NCBI RefSeq assembly: GCF_904846415.1
Contig: NZ_CAJHAR010000001.1
Span: 1-64,000, forward strand
Direction of reading: 5' to 3'
DNA: 64,000 nt
Source: Psychrobacter piscatorii
GTDB lineage: Bacteria; Pseudomonadota; Gammaproteobacteria; Pseudomonadales; Moraxellaceae
A program made the position numbers and the translations under genes. The notes under the pieces were generated by a model that ran no database searches, was not told the DNA's origin, and worked only from the letters and a program-made list of their open reading frames with translations. Shown here piece by piece: positions 45,577 through 54,453 of the stretch. Within the stretch, counting starts at the first letter, position 1, and the number at the start of each line of letters is the position of its first letter.

Positions 45577-45717
45577 ATTCTCGTCTAAGTTTCAGTTATG
45601 CTTCACCTCATAGGTAGTATCCGAGCAATGCTGATTACTTTTTGTTATTGAATGAGTTGCTGTCCTATATATAATATCAATTATAAATAATGCTTAATAA
45701 AAACTATAGAGCCGCTC

Positions 45718-46239
45718 ATGAATAATTCTAATGTATCAAAATGGTCGCTCAGCAGTCGTATATTTCATTGGATCAGTGCAGTTTTATTGTTGATCACATG
45801 GGTAATGATATTGCTGTATGAAAATCTCGATAGCAATCTATATATCGGATTTCACAAAGCGTTTGGGGTAAGCTTGTTGTTTTGGATGATTGCGCGAGTT
45901 ATCAACCGCGTCTTTACCAAAGCGCCACCGTCTATACCAATGCCAAAATGGCAATCGATGGTCTCTAAGTTGTCGCATTTTGCTCTTTATGCCATTCTGA
46001 TCGCTATGCCACTTGCTGGTTTATTGATGACGGTATATGGTGGTCGTCCTGTCGATATCTTTGGTTTATTCCAAATACCCGTGTTTGTGACTCCTGATAG
46101 GAGTTTGGCACGCTTTTATAATGATTTACATACTGATATTATTTGGCCGATGATTATCGGTTTTACAGCGCTCCATATTGGTGCTGCCTTGTATCATCAG
46201 TTTATCAAAAAAGACAATTTAATATCGCGTATGAAATGA
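45718..46239 (+). CDS. cybB: Cytochrome b561 family protein
   Basis: 173-residue inner-membrane diheme cytochrome b. Four helices are visible, with heme-ligand histidines in SSRIFHWISAV, LYIGFHKAFGV, SKLSHFALYAI and GFTALHIGAALYH. It moves electrons between quinol and an unknown acceptor; E. coli CybB oxidises superoxide to feed ubiquinone. It is a single gene with a weak ribosome site, and it shares a bidirectional terminator with minE. Confidence 0.9.
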   Translation: MNNSNVSKWSLSSRIFHWISAVLLLITWVMILLYENLDSNLYIGFHKAFGVSLLFWMIARVINRVFTKAPPSIPMPKWQSMVSKLSHFALYAILIAMPLAGLLMTVYGGRPVDIFGLFQIPVFVTPDRSLARFYNDLHTDIIWPMIIGFTALHIGAALYHQFIKKDNLISRMK

Positions 46240-46307
46240 TCTGCCATTGATCAATGCTCGGATGCTATATACATACATCACGCCGTACCAATAAACTTAA
46301 AGATGCA

Positions 46308-46340
46308 AAAAAGCCCTAAGTACATTACTTAGGGCTTTTT
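46308..46340. terminator. Bidirectional terminator between cybB and minE
   Basis: AAAAAGCCCTAAGT (46308-46321) pairs with ACTTAGGGCTTTTT (46327-46340) around ACATT. The A-run and T-run suit both converging genes. Confidence 0.9.
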
Positions 46341-46386
46341 AAGTGATAAATGACAGTGCTTACGGTCTAAAGGTCTGATTACAAAT

Positions 46387-46680
46387 TTACTTTTTGTGTT
46401 CAGGTAAATTGATGTTCATCTCTAATACATCCAAGCTATCTTCCGAGCGATGATTGATATTGACATCATCAATCTGCACGCCATTCACATATTTGTTGAC
46501 CACTTCTAAGATTTCACGCTTCATTTTTTCGATACGATCAACCGTTAGGCGGTTATTTAGACGATTTTCGCTAGCTACGATAACCTTGAGACGTTCGGTA
46601 GCTAGATTGGCACTGCCTGCGCTACTGCTATCGTCAGTACCAAATAGGCTACTCCAAAATCCTTTTTTCTTAGTCATCAT
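46387..46680 (-). CDS. minE: Cell division topological factor MinE
   Basis: 97-residue ring protein that activates the MinD ATPase and drives Min oscillation. The N-terminal membrane-binding stretch [10 protein letters not shown] and the MinD-contact helix ([18 protein letters not shown]) are followed by the dimerisation domain ending LEMNINLP. Its ATG overlaps the minD stop (TAATG), so translation is coupled. A second ATG directly follows. Confidence 0.95.
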   Translation of the reverse strand: MMTKKKGFWSSLFGTDDSSSAGSANLATERLKVIVASENRLNNRLTVDRIEKMKREILEVVNKYVNGVQIDDVNINHRSEDSLDVLEMNINLPEHKK

Positions 46681-47492
46681 TAACCCCCAAACCAGCGCTG
46701 TAGTAAACTCTTTTTCTTCACATCAATATGACGTAGTGGACGCTCTTCGCCTAAGAAACGGGCGACGATATCATCATAACATTGACCAGCAACAGAGTCG
46801 GTATAATGAATAACAGGCTCACCGTGGTTCGATGCTTCGAGCACAGAATGGCTCTCAGGCACAACGCCGAGCAATGGTACTTTTAGAATATCATTAGAAA
46901 TAGTATCGATGTCCATCATCTCATTCGCAGCAGCACGTTCTGCATTGTAACGAGTGATGACCAAATGCTCACGTACAGAGCCTAGGTTTTCTTCAACTTT
47001 TTTCGTTTGACTTTGCAAAATACCGATGATGCGATCCGAGTCACGTACTGAAGAGATTTCAGGATTGGTAACAATGATGGCTTCGTCAGCGTGATACATG
47101 GCCAACTGTGCACCGCGCTCGATACCAGCAGGTGAGTCACAGATGATATAGTCAAACTGTTTAGACAGCTCAGTCATGACCTCTGCGACACCTTCGTCTG
47201 TCAGTGCGTCTTTATCACGCGTCTGACTAGCAGGAAGGATATACAGGTTTTCAAGCTGTTTGTCTTTGACAAGTGCTTGTGACAAGCGTGCGCTACCGGT
47301 AATGACATCAACGAAATCATAAACAATTCGGTTTTCACAACCCATGATCAAGTCTAGATTACGTAGACCTACATCAAAATCAATTACAACCGTTTTATAG
47401 CCACGCAATGCTAAACCAGCGGCAAAAGAGGCACTTGTCGTGGTTTTGCCCACACCGCCTTTACCTGAAGTGATTACAACTATCTTCGCCAC
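46680..47492 (-). CDS. minD: Septum site-determining ATPase MinD
   Basis: 270-residue ParA/MinD ATPase that recruits MinC to the membrane at the cell poles. Deviant Walker [10 protein letters not shown], switch residues in [16 protein letters not shown] and [13 protein letters not shown], and the C-terminal amphipathic membrane helix [11 protein letters not shown]. It starts at GTG with AGGAG 9 bases upstream. It is co-transcribed with minE but set apart from minC by a 414-base gap. Confidence 0.97.
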   Translation of the reverse strand: MAKIVVITSGKGGVGKTTTSASFAAGLALRGYKTVVIDFDVGLRNLDLIMGCENRIVYDFVDVITGSARLSQALVKDKQLENLYILPASQTRDKDALTDEGVAEVMTELSKQFDYIICDSPAGIERGAQLAMYHADEAIIVTNPEISSVRDSDRIIGILQSQTKKVEENLGSVREHLVITRYNAERAAANEMMDIDTISNDILKVPLLGVVPESHSVLEASNHGEPVIHYTDSVAGQCYDDIVARFLGEERPLRHIDVKKKSLLQRWFGG

Positions 47493-47906
47493 AATGGCAC
47501 ACTCCTATGAATCAATGGGATATCTTTTATATAAATAGCACAATTGCATGGTATTTATCTACTAACTATATATGTACTATCTGCGAAGCTAGCCTAGCAT
47601 AAATATACAAGGATTTATAGCAAGTCTATATTAAAGCAGAAAAACAACTGAGATATGAGCTATAAAAGGCTTTTGCTTATAAATTGCACAGTTAACAGCG
47701 ATAATTTTTAGCCGTTTGATAGCTATTTAAATATAAGGCAAATAACGTCAAAACCAACACTTAATAATAGCTCAATTGTAACGATTAATTTGATATATCT
47801 TGTTTTATTTATCTGACACAGCAGCTTATATAATTAAGGCTTACCTTACCCAGTTTACTTTACTAGACAATCACCTAACCGTTTATTATTTTTAACCGAG
47901 TAATCG
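47493..47906. other. Spacer between minC and minD
   Basis: 414 AT-rich bases between genes that normally sit close together. No gene is seen. It probably carries a separate minDE promoter on the minus strand. Confidence 0.5.
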
Positions 47907-48734
47907 TTAAGCTTCATCCATCACGATAAATACTAGGCCTTCACCTTCCACAAACTTGACTTGCACCGGTTTGTCTATCACGTGATCTGGCAGATTGTCT
48001 CGTAAGCAATACGTCCCAGCAACGGAAACCAATGAAGGGTTGAAAACTTGGCAAAAAATGCGGGCATCTTTGTCGCCCGTTGCACCTGCAACCAAGCGAC
48101 CTTGCGCACGCCCATAGACATGCAGGCTATTGTCGGTGATTGCCTCAGCACCATTGTTGACACTGTTGGTCAAAATCAAGTCGCCGCCAACATGGTTTAA
48201 GCTTTGTCCTGAGCGCAGCATTTGGTCATAGATTAGGCTGGTTATATGCTGAGCACTTAATAATGTCTCATCTGGAAGACTAGAGATGGTAGTTTCAGTG
48301 GCAGGTATATTTGCCGCACTCTCGGTGCTAGTAGCGTTGGCTGATTCTGTGCCATTATCTTCTTTGGGTTTATTGGACGGTGTAGGGGCTGTTTTGCTAG
48401 GTACGATACGTTCGATACGTTTACCATCTGCTGGAAATATGGCCAAACGTTGCTCGCGCGCTTGATCATCAAGTAGGCCTGTCACCACACCGATAGGTTG
48501 CAGCCCCCATGACCATAATAACTCTACTAAGGCGGATAAATCTTGCTCGACCGCGCTGTCGATAAGGATTGGGATATTACTGGATTTGTTGCTCAGCGTT
48601 TCAGCAAGTTGGGCTTCAATAGCACCTAGATCACTGGTATTGAACTGTAAACGTGAAAAAGTTAGCATCTTGCCATATAGGGCTAAGGCTGGTGCTGCGC
48701 TTGCAGTCTGATTATTATTGTCTGAAACTGTCAT
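47907..48734 (-). CDS. minC: Septum site-determining protein MinC
   Basis: Inhibitor of FtsZ ring formation. 275 residues. The N-terminal FtsZ-binding domain (about 15-110) has FNTSDLGAIEAQLAETL and LVELLWSWGLQPIGVVTG. A polar linker of about 65 residues, rich in Ser, Thr, Asn and Glu, follows. The C-terminal beta-helix domain that binds MinD has SGQSLNHVGGDLIL, LHVYGRAQGRLVAGATGD and ARIFCQVFNPSLVSVAG. The linker is longer than in E. coli (total there 231). AAGGG lies 7 bases before the ATG. Confidence 0.94.
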   Translation of the reverse strand: MTVSDNNNQTASAAPALALYGKMLTFSRLQFNTSDLGAIEAQLAETLSNKSSNIPILIDSAVEQDLSALVELLWSWGLQPIGVVTGLLDDQAREQRLAIFPADGKRIERIVPSKTAPTPSNKPKEDNGTESANATSTESAANIPATETTISSLPDETLLSAQHITSLIYDQMLRSGQSLNHVGGDLILTNSVNNGAEAITDNSLHVYGRAQGRLVAGATGDKDARIFCQVFNPSLVSVAGTYCLRDNLPDHVIDKPVQVKFVEGEGLVFIVMDEA

Positions 48735-48810
48735 ATATAAACCCTTAAAAATAATTCTATCACTGTATTCACGGTGTCATTTTTATTATCGTGTCATGTT
48801 AGTAGACATA

Positions 48811-49902
48811 CTATAGATTTAGCATGTCTTGGTGTTTCCATTGCTGTACTTTTACTTGTGCTTCAAATGCAGTCAAACTGTCATCAATGATACTCGAAAT
48901 CAATGTATCAAGCGCAGTATTATCGGTATCTATTTGGGCGATACCACTGGCAATAGCGACCATCAATGAGTCGAGGCGCTCAGGGTCAAGCAGGCGCTTA
49001 TTTAACGCATAAACAACATTTTCACCAATATTATGTCCGACATGCTGTAGCTGCGATTCAATCAAATGACCAGCGATGGGTATCATACGCAAATAGCGTC
49101 GTAGCTCAGGAGTATTGGCTAAGCCTTCTTCAATGGCGTTGCCCATGTCGCTAGCCAACATGCTGCCGCCACCTGATGAGGCAGTCAGCTCCTGCAATTT
49201 TGGCGCAAGCTCGGAGCGAAGGATAGATAATACGGCCGCTTCAATCTCGGCACGGTTACGTGTGATGGCTGATTCAATAAATGATTTGTGCGTTTCAGGA
49301 TTGGTCAATTCCTGTCTAAAGTTTTGGATAGTCGTCAAGATGACACGATCCGATAGCTCTTCTAGTAGTAGGTCAATATAGAACTTGATACGGTTGATCC
49401 ATGGCTGCGGCAGTACTTGATAGCCAAGCTGGTACAACCGACGCCCGATAACGACTGCCCTAAATAACCGTAACAAACGCAGTTGCGGAAAACAGCCCAA
49501 GACTTCATACCAATGGACAAAAGGGAAGAAAAACCAGCGATAGTAAAATTTTTCTTTGATTGCAATCGCCCAGCGTAACAGCAGCTCACTAACCAAAAAT
49601 ATAGTAAAAAACCCACCAGCGGTACGTAACGGCTCATGCAAGGTAGCCTGATACCAGTTGAGCCCCTCGCTGACTGACAGCCATTGTGCAGCATTACTAC
49701 TAAAATCGCTCATCAGTACCGCGTCAATACTGATCAGTAATAAATCAATACTGATGGCGATGATCATTACGATGTCGTAAGTGAGCTTTAGGCGACTTGG
49801 CTGCGGGCGATCCGGTCTTGGCGGCTCACTGGTTGCAAGATGAGGCGAAACCGGTGCGGTCGTAAGAGGCGGGCTAGGAGGAGGAGAGGCGGGCACAGTC
49901 AT
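48811..49902 (-). CDS. Membrane protein with a voltage-sensor-like S4 segment
   Basis: 363 residues. A proline-rich N-terminus (about 1-38) precedes about three to four hydrophobic helices (about 43-65, 90-112, 120-140). A strongly basic helix, LRLLRLFRAVVIGRRL (about 143-158), spaces Arg every three or four residues like the S4 of ion channels. No pore loop with a selectivity motif is visible. The cytosolic C-terminal half (about 170-360) is helical. It may be an orphan voltage-sensor-like or scaffold protein; homologues are usually annotated as hypothetical or ion transporter. An alternative GTG start 6 bases downstream has better ribosome-site spacing. Confidence 0.65.
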   Translation of the reverse strand: MTVPASPPPSPPLTTAPVSPHLATSEPPRPDRPQPSRLKLTYDIVMIIAISIDLLLISIDAVLMSDFSSNAAQWLSVSEGLNWYQATLHEPLRTAGGFFTIFLVSELLLRWAIAIKEKFYYRWFFFPFVHWYEVLGCFPQLRLLRLFRAVVIGRRLYQLGYQVLPQPWINRIKFYIDLLLEELSDRVILTTIQNFRQELTNPETHKSFIESAITRNRAEIEAAVLSILRSELAPKLQELTASSGGGSMLASDMGNAIEEGLANTPELRRYLRMIPIAGHLIESQLQHVGHNIGENVVYALNKRLLDPERLDSLMVAIASGIAQIDTDNTALDTLISSIIDDSLTAFEAQVKVQQWKHQDMLNL

Positions 49903-50228
49903 ACCTTATAAGTGATAAATGGTACAAAAAATGAGTAAATTTCTAATGAGTATTCAAAAATAACCATCGAAAATTTATGAGTTCATGATTAGTCACATTA
50001 TCAATGAATAAGGCTAAAAAACAACCCATCTGCGATTAAAATTTACGCATAATAATTTATAACCTATAAAGCGAGCATCGCAAATAAAATGCTCGCTTAT
50101 TATTATCAGTATTTTTTTGGTCGATTACTCCATAACTCATTGCGAGTACTGCTCGCTTTTATAGCTTATTTTGCTATGATTTATTGTTCCTGTATACAAC
50201 GTATTTGATACTTGATAAAGGGAGCACT
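49903..50228. other. Region upstream of the S4-like membrane protein gene
   Basis: About 325 bases, very AT-rich, with no gene. It should hold that gene's promoter. A hairpin at 50071-50096 is listed separately. Confidence 0.4.
50071..50096 (-). terminator. Hairpin, possible terminator of the acyltransferase gene
   Basis: GCGAGCAT (50071-50078) pairs with ATGCTCGC (50089-50096). Only a short interrupted T-run follows on the minus strand (TTTATAGG), so termination may be weak. Confidence 0.5.
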
Positions 50229-51206
50229 TTAGCAAATGTCTTGAGCATTAGGACTGGTTTCAGGGCTTGTCTCAAAATCAGCCAGCATGTCAGTGATACG
50301 CTGATCTTTTTGACGCCAGATGTGTTCAACCCAGTCAAACATTTGCGCTTTTATTTCTTCATTATTTTCGTAGCCGCCCTGCTTAATTCCCTCAAACAAC
50401 GCATCTGGTATATCGATATATCTTAGATCCACACCCAGACGTTTGATATTGCCTTTCCACAGGTCACTATAGCTTGGTACACCGTCAGGATAGACGATGG
50501 TCACATCCAGTATGCCATCAATGTCCTCGCCTAGAGCGTTAATCGCAAGGGATAAGCCGCCAGCTCGTGGTTTTAGCAAGTGCGTATAAGGAGACTGCTG
50601 TTTGGCGTGTTTGGCTTTGGTAAAGCGGGTGCCTTCTAGATAGTTTAGCAAGGTGAATGGCTTGTCTTTTAAAAGGGCACAGGCACGCTTGGCCTCTTCG
50701 ATATCTTTACCTTTGAGTGCAGGGTTTTTGGCGATGGCTTCTTTAGAGTGCCTGCGCATCATGGGGAAATCTAAAAAGTAAAAAGCTTGCCCAACGATAG
50801 GAATATAGATCAGCTCAAACTTAGTAAAAAAACGCGTCAATGGCAGGCGCTTTTCGCCAATATACTGCACGATGCTGGTATCGACCCAAGATTGATGGTT
50901 GCTGACCAGAAGGTATTTACCATCGATACGAATATCATCTGGTAAGCTGATACGCCAGTCTTTACGAGGCAGCATGTCATCGATTAGGGCACTATTGCTG
51001 CTGATCCAATAAGTCGCGATTTTGATGACCGCTTTATCTGCGATAGGCGCACCCGTAATGACCTTGCCGACACCCATTAACCACAAAGGAATACTACCAC
51101 CGAAGCTATTGGCTGCAATGACGCCTGTTGCCGTGGCTAGAGAAACAGCTTTGCCCAGTTTAGGCGTGCGTTTATGTAGATTTCGAATGGTGGATGTCAG
51201 TCGCAT
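50229..51206 (-). CDS. PlsC-type acyltransferase (YihG-like)
   Basis: 325-residue membrane-associated glycerolipid acyltransferase. Motif I NHQSWVDTS (His-x4-Asp catalytic pair), motif III EGTRFTKAKH and the downstream LKPRAGGLSLAINALGEDIDGILDVTIVYPDG place it in the YihG/LPLAT branch that acylates lysophosphatidic acid or related lipids. A hydrophobic N-terminal part (about 18-55) anchors it. AGAGGA lies 6 bases before the ATG. It is monocistronic. Confidence 0.88.
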   Translation of the reverse strand: MRLTSTIRNLHKRTPKLGKAVSLATATGVIAANSFGGSIPLWLMGVGKVITGAPIADKAVIKIATYWISSNSALIDDMLPRKDWRISLPDDIRIDGKYLLVSNHQSWVDTSIVQYIGEKRLPLTRFFTKFELIYIPIVGQAFYFLDFPMMRRHSKEAIAKNPALKGKDIEEAKRACALLKDKPFTLLNYLEGTRFTKAKHAKQQSPYTHLLKPRAGGLSLAINALGEDIDGILDVTIVYPDGVPSYSDLWKGNIKRLGVDLRYIDIPDALFEGIKQGGYENNEEIKAQMFDWVEHIWRQKDQRITDMLADFETSPETSPNAQDIC

Positions 51207-51657
51207 GCTTGATCCTCTTGGTTCCGTTTAATTAATTAAGTAAGCCATATATTTCACAAGTCGATGTGTTCAAATATTGCCAAAACTGCTCATATGATTG
51301 ATGATCAATAATCCAGTGAACTAAGCGCTAATCATAGAAAAGTTACTGGTTAATCCCTGATAAAGCGGTCATTTGACGATGAGCAATTTGGTGACATAAT
51401 TTTAGCAGAAACGTTTCGCAGTGTACGAGTGTAAACGTGACTAGTGATAGCAAGGAACAGCTATTGGATAGTTTAAATGCTAAGAAATACCGCAAAGTTA
51501 ATCTGCACTTCTCATACATAGGTGTGACAAAATATTACACAGAGTTAGATTGTAATTGCCATAATAATGACGAAAGTAAATAAGTACTTAATAAGATTAA
51601 CGGACAATCTTGATAAAGCACGATTTATAATATTTTTAAACTTATAGAGGAAATATC
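51207..51657. other. Divergent promoter region of the acyltransferase and OmpA-like genes
   Basis: About 450 AT-rich bases between divergent genes. No gene or clear motif was seen apart from expected promoter positions. Confidence 0.4.
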
Positions 51658-52314
51658 ATGCGTAATACATTATTAATTGCAGCAGTAGCATCAGGTCTAG
51701 CACTTAGTGGTTGTACGACTGATCCAAACACTGGACAGCAACGTTTGAACAAAGCGGCTCTAGGCGGTTTGGTTGGTGCAGCAGGTGGCGCAACTATCTC
51801 AAAAGCAACAGGCGGTGACAAAACTGGCCGTGATGCTGCTATCGGTGCTGCACTTGGTGCTGGCGTTGGTTACTACATGGAGCGTCAAGCTCGTCAGCTT
51901 GAGCAGCAAATGGCTGGTACAGGCGTGACTGTTAATCAAAACCCAACCACTGGTAACATTGATCTTGTTATGCCAGGTAGCATCACTTTCTCGTTTGATG
52001 ATGCAACACTTAACTCATCATTCAAGCCAACGCTAGATAAGCTTGCTTCAACCATGAACCAGTATAACCAGAACACAATCACGATTGCTGGTCACACTGA
52101 TAGCCAAGGTTCAGCATCTTACAACATGGGTCTGTCACGTGATCGTGCTTACTCAGTTGCTAACTACCTAACTGCTCGCGGTGTTGCTTCTAACCGTATC
52201 AACGTAGTCGCTTATGGCGAGTCACGTCCAGTTGCTACTAACAACACTGAATCTGGTCGTCAGCAAAACCGCCGTGTTGAGCTAACGGTTAATGCACCAC
52301 AAAGCGTAAACTAA
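51658..52314 (+). CDS. OmpA-family outer-membrane lipoprotein (YiaD-like)
   Basis: 218-residue lipoprotein. The signal peptide ends in LALSGC. A glycine-zipper region (about 35-80, GGLVGAAGGATISKATGG and AIGAALGAGVGYYMERQ) is followed by an OmpA C-terminal peptidoglycan-binding domain (about 105-215) with FSFDDATL, IAGHTDSQGSASYNMGLSRDRA and NRINVVAYGESRP...NRRVEL. It links the outer membrane to peptidoglycan. GAGG lies 6-7 bases before the ATG. The codon use (strongly biased, few rare codons) suggests high expression. Confidence 0.93.
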   Translation: MRNTLLIAAVASGLALSGCTTDPNTGQQRLNKAALGGLVGAAGGATISKATGGDKTGRDAAIGAALGAGVGYYMERQARQLEQQMAGTGVTVNQNPTTGNIDLVMPGSITFSFDDATLNSSFKPTLDKLASTMNQYNQNTITIAGHTDSQGSASYNMGLSRDRAYSVANYLTARGVASNRINVVAYGESRPVATNNTESGRQQNRRVELTVNAPQSVN

Positions 52315-52372
52315 TCGACAGTTCCATATAACTGTTTGGTAGGTGCGAATGATTTTTACGCCCCTATCTAGC

Positions 52373-52405
52373 AAAAAGAGTCAGCAATATGCTGGCTCTT
52401 TTTTT
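52373..52405 (+). terminator. Terminator of the OmpA-like gene
   Basis: AAAAAGAG and CAGCA pair with TGCTG and CTCTTTTTTT around ATA, with one mismatch. It lies about 60 bases after the stop codon. Confidence 0.85.
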
Positions 52406-52553
52406 ATGCGTTAAATTTTGATTGATCAAACTCGATAGTTAGAAGAGTGCGAGTATAATGTCTGCTGTCTCAAACAGAATAGTACTCGTTTAGCGTTTGA
52501 TAACATTTTATAAAATCGTCATAAAGATTAATGATTATTAATATAAAATTAAG

Positions 52554-52574
52554 TATTGATAATGATTATCAATA
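52554..52574. promoter_or_regulatory. Fur box overlapping the -35 of the imelysin operon
   Basis: TTGATAATGATTATCAA (52556-52572) is the core of a perfect 21-bp palindrome and matches the GATAATGATTATC consensus for the iron repressor Fur. It covers the -35 (TTGATA, 52556-52561). Iron-loaded Fur bound here would block RNA polymerase. Confidence 0.88.
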
Positions 52575-52584
52575 ACACTATAAT
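52556..52584 (+). promoter_or_regulatory. Sigma-70 promoter of the imelysin operon
   Basis: TTGATA (52556-52561), 17-base spacer, TATAAT (52579-52584): consensus -10 and near-consensus -35 with ideal spacing. It lies about 155 bases upstream of the first imelysin gene. Confidence 0.8.
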
Positions 52585-52740
52585 TTGTTAGTGTTTTATT
52601 ACTGAATAGTTACAAGCTTGATAATATGCGATAAGCATAAATATACGAAATCAAATCAGCTGATTAAGGCGTGATTTGATAATCGATATGATGGAAGCCA
52701 TTTAACCAAAACGAATTTTACTATCTCTTTGAGGATTTGT

Positions 52741-54198
52741 ATGACGATTACCACAGAAACACGCCGTAAGATTTTACCAACTACTTTAGCTGTTGCACTT
52801 GCAGGATTGTTAATGGTATCGGGCTGTACCAAAAAAACCGAAGAAGACACTGCTGCTACTGAGACGCAGACAGAGGTTGTAAGCACAGAAACAGGCGACA
52901 ATACAGATATATCAGCTGCCGAAAAAGCACATATTGATAGACTGATGATCAGCTATGCAAACATGGCACACGCCGCTTACAAAGACTCGCTAGATACTGC
53001 TAAGACATTACAAGCAGCGGTAGATACCTATGTTGCGACGCCAACTCAAGCCAACCTTGATGCGGCAAAAGCTGCCTATAAAGCTGCGCGCCAGCCGTAC
53101 TCACAGACGGAAATTTTCCGTTTTGATGAAGGGTTTGTGACGGCAAATGATAAGCGTGCTATCAATAGCATCGATAGCTGGGAAGGTCAGATCAATGCTT
53201 GGCCACTGGATGAAGCGCTGATTGATTATGTCAGTGATGACTATCAAGGCGAATACAACAGTCAAGAAAATATCATCAATAGCGACAGCATTACGGTCGG
53301 TAGTACCAAGCAAGATACCAGCACAATTACACCTGAACTGCTTGCAGAAATGAATGAGATCGGTGGTAGCGAAGCCAATGTAACGACTGGCTACCATGCG
53401 ATTGAGTTTATGCTATGGGGTCAAGACACCAATGGCGTAAAAGAAGGCGCGGGTAATCGCCCAGTCACCGACTATATGACAGAAGCTGGACAATGTACCA
53501 GCGGGGATACGGTCAATGAAGATGCCAGTATTTGTGAGCGCCGTGGTGAGTTTTTAAAAGCCGCTACTCAACTACTGGTAGATGATTTGACTGCGATGGA
53601 AGCTCAGTGGCAGCCTGATACCGAAAATACTTTACGCAGTGATTTGATGGCGCGTAAATATGACAATGGCCTGCGTCAGATTATGTACCAAATGGGCAGT
53701 TTAGCCTTGGGTGAGTTGGCCTCTGAGCGTATGCAGGTCGCTTTTGTCACAGGGTCTACCGAAGATGAGCACGAATGCTTTAGTGACTTGACGCATCTGA
53801 GCTATGCCAATAATGCCCGCGGTATTCAAAACGTCTTTAATGGTAGCTACCAGACAGTCGCTGGTAAAACAGTCGGTGGCTATGGTATTAAAGACTATCT
53901 CGTTGACAGCGGTCATGTAGAGGAAGCTGACAAATTGGCTGCTGACTTTAGCAAAGTCGAAGGTGCATTCAACGTCATCGTTGAAAAGGGTGAGAAAGAA
54001 GACATCAAAATTGACCAAATGATTGCAACGGTTGGTCAAGCAAGTCAAGAAGGTGTCTCTGCTGAAGAACAAAATATCCGTCGCGGCTGGGTAGAGGCAG
54101 GTATTAATAGCTTGCAAGAGCTGACCGCTGGTATCGAAAACGCCGCAAAAGCCGTTGGTATTGATAATCTTGATGCAGATGCAGGATCACAGTTTTAA
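52741..54198 (+). CDS. Imelysin-family iron-regulated lipoprotein (IrpA/IcmP-like)
   Basis: 485-residue periplasm-facing lipoprotein (lipobox LLMVSGC, Cys29) with a full imelysin domain. The hallmark GxHxxE motif appears as TGYHAIEFMLWGQD. An earlier segment (PYSQTEIFRFDEGFV) and a second four-helix half with a similar layout follow. Imelysin proteins take part in iron or heme uptake by an unresolved mechanism; a protease role was proposed but no protease site is evident. GAGG lies 6 bases before ATG 52741. First gene of a Fur-controlled cluster. Confidence 0.92.
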   Translation: MTITTETRRKILPTTLAVALAGLLMVSGCTKKTEEDTAATETQTEVVSTETGDNTDISAAEKAHIDRLMISYANMAHAAYKDSLDTAKTLQAAVDTYVATPTQANLDAAKAAYKAARQPYSQTEIFRFDEGFVTANDKRAINSIDSWEGQINAWPLDEALIDYVSDDYQGEYNSQENIINSDSITVGSTKQDTSTITPELLAEMNEIGGSEANVTTGYHAIEFMLWGQDTNGVKEGAGNRPVTDYMTEAGQCTSGDTVNEDASICERRGEFLKAATQLLVDDLTAMEAQWQPDTENTLRSDLMARKYDNGLRQIMYQMGSLALGELASERMQVAFVTGSTEDEHECFSDLTHLSYANNARGIQNVFNGSYQTVAGKTVGGYGIKDYLVDSGHVEEADKLAADFSKVEGAFNVIVEKGEKEDIKIDQMIATVGQASQEGVSAEEQNIRRGWVEAGINSLQELTAGIENAAKAVGIDNLDADAGSQF

Positions 54199-54453
54199 GC
54201 GCATTTTTGATGATTAAAGGCTTTTTATTATATTCATCATACTGAGTCAACTTATTATTAAGTAACAAGGCTCACTTTTATAAAATATAGATTGGATCTC
54301 ATATATACGTTGTCGATTACGGTCGGCAACGTATTTTTGCAAGTATCAAAATAGGCCGATAGGTCGGTGTTCCGAACCAATATGTCGATGACTAGATATG
54401 TAATCGTCATCGGCTTTTATGGTTCTACTCTAAAACCAAGGCATTTAATTTTT

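Noticed and set aside
52527-52542. Possible second Fur box (ATTAAT-GATT-ATTAAT) upstream of the imelysin promoter
   Set aside because: Symmetry arises mainly from AT-rich ATTAAT units; far weaker than the palindrome at 52554-52574.
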